Below are positions 11,858 through 22,299 of a DNA stretch of 64,000 nt, piece after piece. Every line of letters starts with the position of its first letter. The stretch's first letter is position 1. The translations under genes were made by a program, and so were the position numbers. A model generated the notes under the pieces. That model made no database searches. It was not told where the DNA came from and saw only the letters and a program-made list of their open reading frames with translations. The DNA is from Sarcocystis neurona (Eukaryota > Apicomplexa > Conoidasida > Eucoccidiorida > Sarcocystidae): assembly GCA_000727475.1 (NCBI GenBank), contig KL647295.1, positions 2,564,476 through 2,628,475 of the forward strand, written 5' to 3'.

Positions 11858-12709
11858 TTGGGCGAGGACTGCGGTGACAAAAAGACATATCAACCGATTA
11901 CACGCAAAGGGGGAACGTTTACTGCGTTAGCAACCTCTTCTTCACTAAAAAAGTTATGTGCTCGTCTCTTGTTGATGATCAAGCAAAGTCCCGAAGGAGA
12001 ATTTCCCAGGGCTGCGCTGGTTGTTCTTTTGTGGACACAACCAGGATAAGAGAGACGCAGCTGTGAGCGTGCTTAAGTAGATTCGCTCACCTGCTTGGAG
12101 TGAGCCATAACTTGGGTGTGTGCTGCAGCGCATTTTTCATTTCTTTTGGTCGCAGAGCACCCCCGAGATCCCTGAAAGGAAGAAACTTTACTTTCGGTTC
12201 TCTTACGTACATTCAGCCTTTGTTTGCCATGGTTTATGTCTACCAAGCGCGCGCCCGTACAGGCGGACCGAGAGAGTTTGCGTCAGAGGGATCCCTCTGA
12301 TGGTCACTTGACATGTTACAGGTAAAACTCGCTAGAAGAAGGCGTTGCAAGTGCATCGTTGCAATTGTATCCAACGCAGACGGCGGACGGCGTCCGGTCG
12401 GTGTGACAAGGATGACGCCTTCATCAAGAAGCCCTCGGTGGTTCAACTAATTTACCATACCCCGTGGTTCAGCAGCTGAAGGCGGAATGCGGCGATTGAA
12501 CACCCTGATGTGTCGTACTCATGAAGAAATTGTTGCATCGTTGCGGTATGTGTGCTGCAGGAACGCTTGGTAAATTTCGCTGCTCCCTGTTTGAAAATAC
12601 TCTAAGGTGGTATTGCCAACAACGACGGAATCTTTGTCTTTTGTAAAAAACACAGCAGAGCGCATCCGGCGAATCACCCCAGATAGCACGTGTCTTCTGG
12701 TAAAGCTTT

Positions 12710-12759
12710 CTCTCCGAATCCAACTCGTCGCACATGTGCGACGAGTTGGATTCGGAGAG
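12710..12759. repeat. Perfect 50-bp palindrome without spacer
   Basis: CTCTCCGAATCCAACTCGTC runs into its exact reverse complement, centred on CACA|TGTG at 12734/12735, with 25-bp arms and no loop. Nine-base outer arms (TAGCACGTG at 12684-12692 and CACGTGCTA at 12787-12795) add a second, spaced dyad. In vivo this could extrude as a cruciform, but a palindrome this perfect could also be an assembly or inverted-join artefact. Confidence 0.9.
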
Positions 12760-12860
12760 TGGTGGAGGTGGACCCTGACTGCTTTTCACGTGCTAACGAC
12801 CTGCTTGACAGGAGCGAACAGTGAGCGGGAATGCCGCTGGCTCTGTTGATTAATTGGCAG

Positions 12861-12958
12861 CGTTGGAAGGCTCACAGGGCGGCTGCTCCCTTTTAACATG
12901 AAAGTTGTGAACTCTGTGCTCGAACAGAGCGACCACAAGACGAGCTGCCAAGAGCAAG
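12861..12958 (+). CDS. Candidate 98-bp internal exon
   Basis: Bounded by a good acceptor (CTGTTGATTAATTGGCAG) and a GTGAGT donor. It enters in phase 2 and leaves in phase 1. The peptide (for example KVVNSVLEQSDHKTSC) has normal coding character. No neighbouring exon with a matching phase was secured. The opposite strand is open too (12786-13013). Confidence 0.35.
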
Positions 12959-13014
12959 GTGAGTTCTCCCATGCAGGCTGATCTTTGGTTGTTCTCCTTG
13001 GTCTAGCAGACACC

Positions 13015-14200
13015 GTAGTGCTAGGAGTGGACTTTTTTTCTCTTCCAAATTGTATTTAGCTTCTCGGCGTACTCCCAGGACTCAAAGTCCTGTTAAAAAG
13101 TTCTTCCCTTGTATAACAGGTGGCTTCTTATCGATGCTTCGACTGTTTTGTATCGTACCGTTCTTTCATCTTTTTTCTCCCCGTCTTCTTGCTTGTCGCG
13201 ACCGGCACCGTAAGACCAGTCATCTGCCCGTGTCCCTGAAATAATCGTTCATCTCCGTTGCACGTCTGAGAGAATCCTCCTTCCCCGTTGCTCGTCTATA
13301 CCACTATGCCAGCGCCTCGGTTTTTGTTTGCGCAAAATGCTGATGTGTACTATTTTTGCTGGAGTTGCTCTGAGAGTAATTCAGTTTGACTTGTCCTTAA
13401 AGTGATACCGAGAGGGCGGCGCTGGCGGAAGCGAGATATATATACAAGTCAAAGAGACTCCACTTTCGCCTGAACTCCCTGGCAACGCCGAGATTAAAGG
13501 CATGCTTTCTCGGTAGAAACCGCAGCTTTCAAGGACTTCTAAACGCAGGCAGAGGCACTTGAAAGAGGAGGTGTCTGCAAGCCAGTTGACGCCGGGAGCG
13601 GCGACCACGCCGATGCTGAGGAGAAAAACGTCCTCCCATTTCAGTGAGATAGATTGGTAAGAATGCAACTCCGGCTTTCAGGAGTTTGTAAAGCACTGGC
13701 TTCAAACGCGGATTGCTACACAGTATGGCAGGTGGACAGTGCATGGTTGCGACTGGTGCCCCGGTGGTACGGGGTGTACGCCGCCATCGTCTTGAAGAGT
13801 TCAAGCGTCTACAGAGCTAAGTGACCTGCCTTCTCTAACAAGGATGGCTATGTCCAGCTGCTCCGGCGAGCCGCACGTTCTTGAGGAAGAAAATCATTTA
13901 AACCTACGTCGTTTCAGGCTTCCAGCGCCGTCGCTCCGGCAGTGTCTGCAGTGGACCTAGGTCTCCAGTCTGGTGTTGCTCTTGCTGTCGCCAGAGGCAG
14001 CATCTACCATAGTAGCTGCATAGAGCAATTGTCATTACGCATGGGGGTCACAAGACGTGAGCCGCAAAGCTCACACGCATGTGCAATGTGGTATTTGCGT
14101 GCAGCGTGGCCCTGATCGAGAAGAGTAAACATACTGCTCTGTAGGCCGCCGTCTGAGTGTGTTTCTCTCTCCTCGACGTCAGCTTTCTCCTGTAGCACGC
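13015..14200. other. About 1.2 kb with only weak open frames
   Basis: Frames of 60-95 codons occur on both strands (13050-13244 plus; 13381-13804 minus), but none shows paired splice sites or recognisable protein. A pyrimidine-rich run near 13135-13190 could serve an acceptor that I could not place. Confidence 0.35.
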
Positions 14201-15484
14201 TAACTTAATGTGTCTTTCCACGGTGTTCTTGGTCCGCTTCCGGAATCTATCTGCAATTTTACGTCGCTTACAGATTGCCAGTGCGGCTTCTCACCTACCG
14301 TTGCTTTTTCGAGTCACACCTCGCGCTACACTTGTCAAGGTAGACCAGCCTGTAGCTGCTGGTGGTGCTGCCTCACGCTTGCTGCCGTCCTCACTTCTCT
14401 CCTGCACGCTGTACTGAGACACAATTTTACCTGGGTCTGCGTCTGCAGGGGCACCGGGAGCACTTTAATTGTTTCAAACCAAAAGGGGCTGGATCCGCTG
14501 ATCGCTGAGACAGCCCCTGCTCGCTGCTTCTGCCCTTGGATATCGCGGGCCTCTGTCCCTACTGTGTATTCATGCAGGCCTTTGTGAGGCGCTTTGCTGC
14601 TCGCCGAGAGCAATCTCTAAGGCAGTACATGTGTATATATCCATGTATGTCTACACATACATATTTGTGTACCCACATAAACGACGACTTACTCCGGATG
14701 CCATTACATGGAACGTTTCCGGTGAGGTTCGTGTGGAACATGTTACTGTGGTACTTTGAGCGAGTCGAATCACTAGCTTTCGTACCCAGGTGCCTCTTGT
14801 ATCGAATATGGAGTCCATACAATGTAAGCACTCACTCATCACGCCGTGTGGTGGACGAGGACGCGGCACAAAAAGACTCTTTAGTTTCTGGGAAGATGAG
14901 TTGCTGAAGAGTACGAATCCAGAGCACGGAGGTCACCACGGCTAACCCGGAAAAGGCCCTTCAAACTCAATAACATGTAGGAGGCCTTTTTATTTGTGTA
15001 ACGTGGATTGTCGCTACGTCTTTGTGTGACGTCGTGTTAGCATGGATCGCAATGAGCGGGGGACGTCACACAAAGGCAAATCATGCAAGAGCTTGCCGTC
15101 GCGTAGAGTAGAAAACACGTAGGCACGTCGTCTACTCCTTTGCAGCTCAAAAGTTAGTGAGTGTACGCCTTCCTTGCTGTTTCGAATGTTCGCACAGGTG
15201 ATTAAAAACGTGACTGGAAAGACACGTGCTGCAACAGTGTTGACGGAGCCTCTCAGCCAGTACGAAGTCAACTTCCAGATGCTCATGTCATATTGATGTC
15301 GATACCTCCGCGTGCAGGCTGTTTGGGCCATTACATAAACAGAAGAGCAGCGTTTGCTCTTCAGATTATCCATGCAGGCACTGGAATGAGACGCAGTTGA
15401 TTCGACCCCCGATCGAATGTCTTGAGAGTACCGTAGCATACGCGAATGATTTAAACGCAGGGGCTATACATTGTGGCTCGCCAG

Positions 15485-15625
15485 GAAACGTATGGTTTCA
15501 GAGTTCGTGCCGCGTCCTTCGCGCATCCGACTAGACCTATGTTCACAAAGAAAGCCAGCGGTAGATGTGTCATCCCTCGTAGTGACTGTGGGTGTCCCGA
15601 GTTGCCTTGTACCTCGATTCAGAAG
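15485..15625 (+). CDS. Candidate strand-rich exon with GTGAGT donor
   Basis: An exon-like stretch after CATTGTGGCTCGCCAG and before GAAG|GTGAGT, leaving phase 2. The peptide has the recurring pattern of alternating hydrophobics then proline (VDVSSLVVTVGVPSCLVP), with two Cys. Not recognised. I group it tentatively with the other strand-proline exons of this window. Confidence 0.4.
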
Positions 15626-17293
15626 GTGAGTGCTGACGTGTGATCTCTAATCAGGGTACGGCGCGGATGGAGGAGGACGTGATTTCAAGAACATCCGCTG
15701 TTGGAAAGCACACGGTAGAGCTACAAAGGTGTTTGCTAAAGTCCCTGGGAGTACGCGGTGCACTGTTCCAAAGTAGATTATTAATTTTTTAGGAATATAA
15801 AGATGTAGTGGATCACAATCGCGTCGACATCCTCTTTACTGATCTACGATGTGCGATTTCACGAAGGCATGCAAAACACTTGCTTTTTGCGCCGTGTCGC
15901 CAACGGGAAAAACCATTGTTTCCGTAAATAGGTTATGCAAGAGGGCTGCGATATTGAGGATTTTCTATAAGCAAGTTACACCAGTTCATCGTCGTCAGAC
16001 TGCGTACGTTGTTTCTCACTCACTGTCCCTTCTGAAGCGCAGCGCTGTCGTGACAATAAGGAACACGTGAGGTTGACATGAGGAAGAGAGGCACCTGAGC
16101 TTAAGTGGCTCGCTTCGGCGACTTAGAACACTCAACCGGCAAGAGAGTGTACTGAACGACCACAATCCAAACGCAGAACGTCGATGGTAGAATCGACGGG
16201 AGACAGACATAAAGATGCAGAGTGCGCAAGAAGGGTACAGTGTTGCGCCTGTGCTTTATGCTGGATGTGTCGAGGCGCACGAGGGCCGTAGCGTGGAATG
16301 CCCCACACAGAGGCCCGTATATTCGCCTGCAAGGTCTATTTTTGCATAGTGCGGCGTCTGCCGAAAAATCGTGCCTCACCCTCGTACCGTGCAGTCACAC
16401 CCAGCTTGCCGAGAAACAATGATGACTCGTTTGTTGCGGACGCGACTGTGAAGATCTCCTCCTCCAACAAGGAGGGTTTATCGCTGCTGCGGAGGCGATA
16501 TCAGAGGAACTCGGCTGACGCATGCAGGTTGTGCACTAGTAATGAGAGTGCAAAGCCCGTTCAGTCGCAGTTCAAGCGCAATTAGGAGCAGCAGTGTCAC
16601 CTCTTTATAGAACGATCACTGAACAGTCAGGTAGCATGTCTACCTGACATTACCATTTTTTGAGAGGTGTAGTCCCTATACCAAAATCACGCAGAAGCCC
16701 ACGGAGAACATGAAGTTGTCTCTTGTGGAAGTGAAGATCTCGACATTCTACACCTATCCGGCCAGATGTTGTCTGGAGTGTACATATGACATAGTGAATT
16801 AGATCTTGGTGAGGAACAGATGACGAAGAACGAGGTGGACTTCTACAGGCATCTCTAAAATTCTTCCTCGGGAGCACTTTTTTGGATGACTCTCTGCATA
16901 GGTGTGTGGCTGGCAGGGGACGTGGGTCAATTTACAAGGATCACGCACTTGTGACAGCAATCCTCAGCAGCCCACGACAAAACTGAGGCGCGTGCTATAA
17001 ACCTGGACATCCCGAAGTTCTATTCTTATCCGTGAGAGGCATTATCTGCACCGTACAAATGAGGTAATGAAGCAGGTCTTGGTCAGGGACGGATGATGTG
17101 GGACAAGACGGACGTCCTAGCTTCTGTGATATCATGACCTGCTTTGGTGATGAATAACGAGGAACTGCAGCTTGCGACGTGCAGCCGTTGACAACGCCCA
17201 GCGGCCGGGCAGCGGCCCTAGGATTTCCAAATTACAAAGCACATTGTATCTTTAGCTTTGAATGGGTGCACAGCTACGAGCAAGAGATTTTTC

Positions 17294-17478
17294 ATGACGG
17301 AAGGTAAGCAAAATGGTCTTTGCCAGCATTTCTAGTTGCTGATCCAGTGAAAATCTCTCTTCATTTCCCAGCCAAGGAAGGCGAGTTAAAAACTATTGTG
17401 GGCGCGCATTACGTTGCTTATCTCAAACACATGGAGAAGAAAGACAGTTGTGCTGAGACGGCACATTCTCCTTCATAA
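17294..17478 (+). CDS. Short two-exon open frame (38 residues, or C-terminus of a longer protein)
   Basis: ATG ACG GAA G at 17294-17303 is followed by a GTAAGC donor. The intron ends at an excellent acceptor (CTCTTCATTTCCCAG). Exon 2 (17372-17478) joins in phase and reads KEGELKTIVGAHYVAYLKHM before a stop. The join gives a 38-residue, charged, helical peptide. The frame is also open upstream of the ATG to 17222, so this may be the end of a larger protein whose earlier exon I did not find. Splice sites are among the best in the left half of the window. Confidence 0.4.
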
Positions 17479-17658
17479 TTTACAACATGTTGCACTAGCC
17501 GTCAAAAGTGATTCACTGGAAGAAAGCTGCTTGAATTATAGATTGCGTACGACAATAAAAAATGCAACAAAAGCCGTGGGCATACATATATATATGTGGT
17601 GCTTCAAAGTTGGATCTAGAGCCCTACCGTTGCTGGCGTGTTCGCTTCATCGATTCAG

Positions 17659-18409
17659 TATACTCGTAAGACGAAGCGTTATTGCCGTGGGTGCAATAAT
17701 GAGAGACGAAGGAACAGACTTACAGGGGGCTTCCACGGTAGGCACACACCTAATGGGAGTTGGAGGTAAGTTTGTTGTGTCCTTTGATGACTACAAAAGG
17801 GACCAAAACAGATGGTAGGCGAGTGTTACATCTGTTGGTGTGACGCAAAATAACTTGAACGCGGTAGGCGTTGTGCTTACACGGTTTCGGGAAGAATTTG
17901 GGGAGCAGAAGTATTTTTTCACCAAACGACTGCTGTAAGTACGAAAATTCCCCACACAACTGTTCTATCGTTGAATAATGCAGTAGATTTACCCTCTCTT
18001 GTAGCTTCTGCCAGGAAGACATTTCTCTGTATGGGTATGAGATCTCTAAAATTGACCGGGAACATGCGAGTAAAGGTTCCAAAGAGAGATAGCCTAATCT
18101 CAAAAAAAATAGAGAACCTAAGTTGTTTGAATCGCTTTCCGCGCACCCTCCACTGCCGCAGGAGGTCGTGGTGAAGGGCCACGAAAACCAATCATTAGAA
18201 TTGCACTTCTCGACCGTCGACGACCTGACGCAGTTGTGGCGGATCGCTTGCCGCCGATAGGGCTGGACGTTGGCGCTACTGATAACCGTCAGTATCAAAA
18301 ACTGCCTAATATGGCGCATCCTTGCACTGGTGGCTCCCGGCGCTCTGTTCGGAGGTTGAGAAACGCTAGCTCCGAAAATCATGACGATAGAGAAAGACGG
18401 CGCGTTTGA
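17659..18409 (+). CDS. Two-exon candidate with matched phase 1 junction
   Basis: Exon 17659-17765 ends at GGAG|GTAAGT in phase 1. Exon 18162-18409 begins after TTTCCGCGCACCCTCCACTGCCGCAG with two bases that complete the codon, then reads 81 codons to a stop. The second exon is Arg-rich (for example PIIRIALLDRRRPDAVVADR). The matching phase, strong donor and strong acceptor support it. Against it, the minus strand is open for 283 codons across the same bases, in register. Only one of the two is likely real. Confidence 0.35.
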
Positions 18410-18601
18410 GAGGCAGACACTCGCTAACGGTGAGAACAAACTGTGTTGAGATGTGTAGCATTTCCGCTGGGAGATTGTATGCAACACGCCCCAGTGTTGA
18501 TGGGTTGAAATGCTGTGCCACGCATTCAAAGCAGGCAGAACAACAGAATGTTGTTTCTTCCTGTCGAAAAGTATCTGGAGTTGACACAAGGAGCCAGTCA
18601 C
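17750..18601 (-). CDS. 283-codon minus-strand open frame, competing with the plus model
   Basis: Unusually long for this window outside the repeats. The encoded sequence is rich in Ser, Leu, Arg and Cys, with a more convincing half near its C-terminus (YREMSSWQKLQERVNLLHYS). No domain was recognised, and no signal peptide or membrane segment. Its codons are in register with the plus-strand exons at 17659-18409, so openness on one strand partly follows from the other. I cannot decide which strand is coding. Confidence 0.3.
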   Translation of the reverse strand: MTGSLCQLQILFDRKKQHSVVLPALNAWHSISTHQHWGVLHTISQRKCYTSQHSLFSPLASVCLSNAPSFSIVMIFGASVSQPPNRAPGATSARMRHIRQFLILTVISSANVQPYRRQAIRHNCVRSSTVEKCNSNDWFSWPFTTTSCGSGGCAESDSNNLGSLFFLRLGYLSLEPLLACSRSILEISYPYREMSSWQKLQERVNLLHYSTIEQLCGEFSYLQQSFGEKILLLPKFFPKPCKHNAYRVQVILRHTNRCNTRLPSVLVPFVVIKGHNKLTSNSH

Positions 18602-19416
18602 GCTGTAGGAGATGCAGAAATAATGATGCAGGAGCGTCCGCGTGTGCGACAGTGACGTGCAGTTGCGTGTTCATAGTCGTCATGCGTGAGAATATGTTTA
18701 AAGCGCTGGATGCCTTCCGTCTCTCGCACACGACTTGCTACAATAAGTGTGGTGTGCAAACCCCATCAGCACGTGGCTAGCCGTCCGAGCCGTGGCAATG
18801 GGCTGTGAGGGTGCAGAAATACCTTAGATGTTGTTCCGCAGCTTTGGGCCACATCCTTGGTGGATGCTCCAGAAGTGACTGTCTCTCGCTCGTCAATAGA
18901 TCTCTCGCGGGGGCAGCTGCGTTCTTGTCTCTTCAGCACAACACACCTGGGGAGTGCCAAATGGTCTTCACTACCTCGTGCTCTATTTAAAATAGCCTTC
19001 AGAGATGGTGGCCTTTGTTCGGCAGACTTCTGCGGCGGTGCCGTTGTTCAAGTGCCTCTCCATGTGCTTGACGGTCGCTCTGCGCGGGAGCCAGATGAAT
19101 TTTTGGCTTGATGAAAAGGAGCAGGGCAGCAAAATACATTGAAGGACGCAGACAGCTTCGCTTAACGGAGTGATGTCTGACACAGGACCTACTCTCCTGT
19201 TGACGTATATTTCGATAATGTAGGCAGATGCAAGATGCATCCCAGCACGTCAGCCCCTTGACGTCGTACGCACAGGCACGGACACGCCGTAATACTCTCG
19301 CTTCTTTGAACTGCGCCACTAGACTAGGTCAAAACATTTTAATGCGTGCACTAGCGCGTTCAAGTTCTTCAAGGAGAACCATTTGAAGCCATTGTAACAA
19401 AATGTGGTCGGTTTAG

Positions 19417-19580
19417 CTGCTGAGACAAATGCAGGTGGAAACGTGTAGACGCCCACTGTACCAGAACGGAGCTACAACTGTCTCGCATTCTGACTCTCCA
19501 TGCGACGACTTCAGGTCGACGGTTGACGTTTATTATCTTAAAAAAACGCAAGGTCCAGCAAATTCTGAGTCCCTCAAATG
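19417..19580 (+). CDS. Candidate exon ending in Leu-Lys-Trp, paralogue of 21856-22079
   Basis: After the acceptor GTCGGTTTAG the frame is open to a donor TG|GTAAGCGCTGAG in phase 2. The peptide has two Cys and ends STVDVYYLKKTQG ... ESLKW. The last codons, the phase and twelve intron bases are shared with the exon that ends at 22079. This supports a duplication of a multi-exon unit about 2.5 kb apart. Confidence 0.4.
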
Positions 19581-19656
19581 GTAAGCGCTGAGTTTGCACA
19601 AGGCCTTACCACGCTGCACTTCAGGGAGAAGCGCTCGCCAGAACTGTGTGTCACAC

Positions 19657-19686
19657 TGCTCCATACTACTACTGTAGTATGGAGCA
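19657..19686. repeat. Hairpin with 13-bp arms and 4-base loop
   Basis: TGCTCCATACTAC at 19657-19669 and its exact reverse complement at 19674-19686 are separated by TACT. The right arm runs directly into the first copy of the 62-bp tandem repeat. It is not followed by a T-run and is not proposed as a terminator. Confidence 0.85.
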
Positions 19687-19866
19687 CGTCATGCGTATCA
19701 CAGCCAAACACAATCACACAGCAGGTAGGGCACCAGCGCGTCGCAGCACGTCATGCGTATCACAGCCAAACACAATCACACAGCAGGTAGGGCACCAGCG
19801 CGTCGCAGCACGTCATGCGTATCACAGCCAAACACAATCAGACAGCAGGTAGGGCACCAGCGCAGG
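19683..19866 (+). repeat. Three-copy 62-bp tandem repeat
   Basis: AGCACGTCATGCGTATCACA and the following 42 bases recur at 19683, 19745 and 19807, almost identical. The last copy is truncated and has one A/G difference. The period is not a multiple of three, so the short plus frames read across it (19646-19852 and others) are not proteins. A minisatellite. Confidence 0.9.
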
Positions 19867-20610
19867 CAAACAGTTCACCGGTGGCTGAGAAACACGGTCG
19901 CTGGCCTGTAGATGGACTGTTACTTGTCTCCTGCCAAATCCTTTTTGAAGAAGTCGTAGTCACGGAGAGGCGTGGAGTGGGTAAACTGTGCTGCAGTGAA
20001 GTTTCTTCCTAGAAGTTGACTTGCATCATGGGCAAATCCCATGTTCACTTGTCGTGAAATGGTGGCACCCTAGAAACAGGCGGCTTCTACGGGCAGAGCA
20101 TGTTTTGGTGGCAGAGCGACGTCGATGCAGTTTGAAGAGAATCGGTGACGACGTTTACCGAGTATTCGCTGTATCATAGCCAGCGGCAGGCACAGACTCG
20201 GGTGACACCTTGTTCCTTCTACTCTGATGCCCACATAATAAGGGGTTCCACAATCGTCGTCGATGCCACGTAGAGGTCTCTACCGGGTGTTTCTATAAAA
20301 ACCAAAGCACCGCTTATTCTGCAGTACCGAGGGGCTCCACAGATGCTCTTGCTCTAGAAGGGTGGCGGCGAACAGCCGACGAACTGCGGGGGTCCTGCAG
20401 TCCAGCCATTCAGCTAACGCCCGTGCGCAGCGATATTCAAGCCTGTTTTTCGATTAGCACAAGCGGAGCACATGATGGACGTACCTGGCTGAAGTCTACG
20501 CAGATCCTGAGATAGACGTTGTGGACCGGCATTTTGAAGTGATGATGAAGATGAGATATCCTTGCTTGCACCTTTGTGCTTTTGAAGCGCGTCCTCGGAA
20601 ACGCGCTGCG

Positions 20611-20659
20611 GCCCTGCTCCTCTGTTATACATCTTACACCTAGACCAGAGGAGCAGGGC
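20611..20659. repeat. Inverted repeat, 14-bp arms, 21-base loop
   Basis: GCCCTGCTCCTCTG at 20611-20624 pairs exactly with CAGAGGAGCAGGGC at 20646-20659. It could form a stable stem in DNA or RNA. It lies between two weak open frames and has no obvious partner element. Confidence 0.8.
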
Positions 20660-20692
20660 GGCAGCGTGGATTGCTGTTTAACATGATGTGAC

Positions 20693-20974
20693 ATGCCCAG
20701 TCCTACGAGGCTGCAAGTGATGACGCCAGCTGGGGGACGGCGTACCGAGTCAGTACGTGCATACAACATGAATAGAAGCATGAAACTGGTGAAAGTAGAG
20801 AATGTGCATCTACCACAATCCTCGCAGCAGATTTGTACGTTTGGACGCAAGATCCGCTGCCTGTGGTGGCTGCCTCGTGATGGTCTGAGAGTGCCGTGGA
20901 AGCCGAAGATCTTCGGCAATCATGCCAGAGAAGGACACGTGCAGTGCGTCACATTATTGTATCTAAATTCGTGA
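20693..20974 (+). CDS. Candidate open frame (weak)
   Basis: Open for 93 codons on the plus strand. The most coding-like part is MKLVKVENVHLPQSSQQICT and a Cys-containing, Trp-rich segment before a hydrophobic end (CVTLLYLNS). A minus-strand frame of 160 codons (20437-20919) overlaps most of it. No splice site pair was secured, and the family is not recognised. Confidence 0.2.
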   Translation: MPSPTRLQVMTPAGGRRTESVRAYNMNRSMKLVKVENVHLPQSSQQICTFGRKIRCLWWLPRDGLRVPWKPKIFGNHAREGHVQCVTLLYLNS

Positions 20975-21171
20975 TGATGAGCAAGCCGCTCAGCTTGCTC
21001 GCGCAACACCGCGCAGCTTCTCTCTGCCAGTCGGCACTTCAACTGTTCACCTCGGCAAAAGGGTTAAACAAAAGGGAGTGCCCACCGATGTGGCACTTCT
21101 GACCCAGGTTTACAAAGGTCGGGAGAGTGCTTGCCCCGGAGAAGAAGTAGTATCGACATGTTGAGGATTAG

Positions 21172-21318
21172 CTACTCTACCCGACTGCGTGTGACACTGT
21201 GGTCAAACCGGAAAGGGCAGAATCTATTTGCTGGGAAAAGGAAGGACAGGTCAACATTTTCTGCGTGAGCTATGGTGCAGATACTATGAACGCTTTTATG
21301 ACAAAAGATACGCGCTGA
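21172..21318 (+). CDS. Candidate Cys-containing exon, plus strand
   Basis: Opens after the acceptor-like TGAGGATTAG, similar in form to the one at 19416, and runs 48 codons to a stop. The peptide has two widely spaced Cys and the strand pattern seen elsewhere (ICWEKEGQVNIFCVSYGAD). A second plus frame over the same bases (21228-21458) is also open. I prefer the first because of its Cys pattern, but the evidence is thin. Confidence 0.3.
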   Translation, partial: LLYPTACDTVVKPERAESICWEKEGQVNIFCVSYGADTMNAFMTKDTR

Positions 21319-21855
21319 ACACAAAAATTATCGTGTCTTTTGAAGACGTACAGGAGAGACCAAGCGCGGTGCGCGGACGTACAGTAGACGCTACGCCTCT
21401 TTGGAAGCAGAGGTGTACGGCGCCTCTTAGCCCCACACTACGGGGCGTCGTAGCGTAACAAGCACAAAGTCAGAGATTTACACCGCAGCCTTTCTGCTTT
21501 CCGAAGCAGTGCGAGGATATATCTGCGGGCGGTCGTAGTGCACGGGCCTTCCCTCCTGTTTTAAGCTTCGGCCATATCGCAGGTAAAATTTAGTGACTGT
21601 CCGACGCAGGAACAGACGCCCACTCGTCTTTTTTTAGGCTGTCGGTGGCGCGTCAAAATGCGGACCGCCACTCAATGGTTTGCCTTTTCGCGAATACTGC
21701 ACTGTCTATGATATGATGGAGCAGTCGAAAATAAAGGCAGAAGAGCTTCGTGGCAACCGCTTCGTGGATGGAAAGCGTACAACCCGAAACTGTCGGTTCT
21801 GTGCTCTTCCGTGTTGCATTTGACACCAAGTGAGCCACTCTTTGCCGCCGGGTAA

Positions 21856-22079
21856 CCTGAAGGCAGTGGTGCAGCAACTGTTATCCTCACCGTAATCCCT
21901 GCGTTATATGCTTGTCGGAATTGGTCCCCACCACACAAAGCTTGCTGCGTGGCTGGACGTTCTCCTGCTGCAGAAAGCGGCCTGGGACGGATGATAGGAA
22001 TGGCGGCTATTGTGGATCTACTGGACAAGCTTGCGCTATTGGTGGATGACTACTATAATTTTGTCTCGTGGCTTCGCTG
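21856..22079 (+). CDS. Candidate exon ending in Leu-Arg-Trp, paralogue of 19417-19580
   Basis: Open for 74 codons, ending in phase 2 at TG|GTAAGCGCTGAG, the same donor context as at 19580. The peptide begins with the recurring motif (AATVILTVIPALYACRNW), has a Cys pair, and ends in a helical segment (VDLLDKLALLVDDYYNFVSW). Acceptors at 21866 or 21874 are possible. A minus frame (21672-22028) is open as well. Confidence 0.45.
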
Positions 22080-22299
22080 GTAAGCGCTGAGGCGTACTAC
22101 GTGTACTCCTACTTTTGCACTTTGTATTCCCGCTGCGTTGTCGAGGCGACACGCAGTAGATGCTTGCGAATGTTAAGCATGGTATTAGTTGCTGACATCA
22201 GTCTAAACGGGTGCAATGCCTGCTGCTCTGGAGCTGTAGTGCAACGCCATATCTGCTGGTGCCACTCACACACGTAACCACTAATGTTGATCTCTGACT

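Noticed and set aside
16622..16650. GTCAGGTAG/CTACCTGAC hairpin considered as a terminator
   Set aside because: No T-run follows and such terminators are not expected in a nuclear apicomplexan genome.
19578..19852. Overlapping plus-strand frames over the 62-bp repeat
   Set aside because: Each copy shifts the frame, and the peptide repeats are a by-product of the minisatellite.
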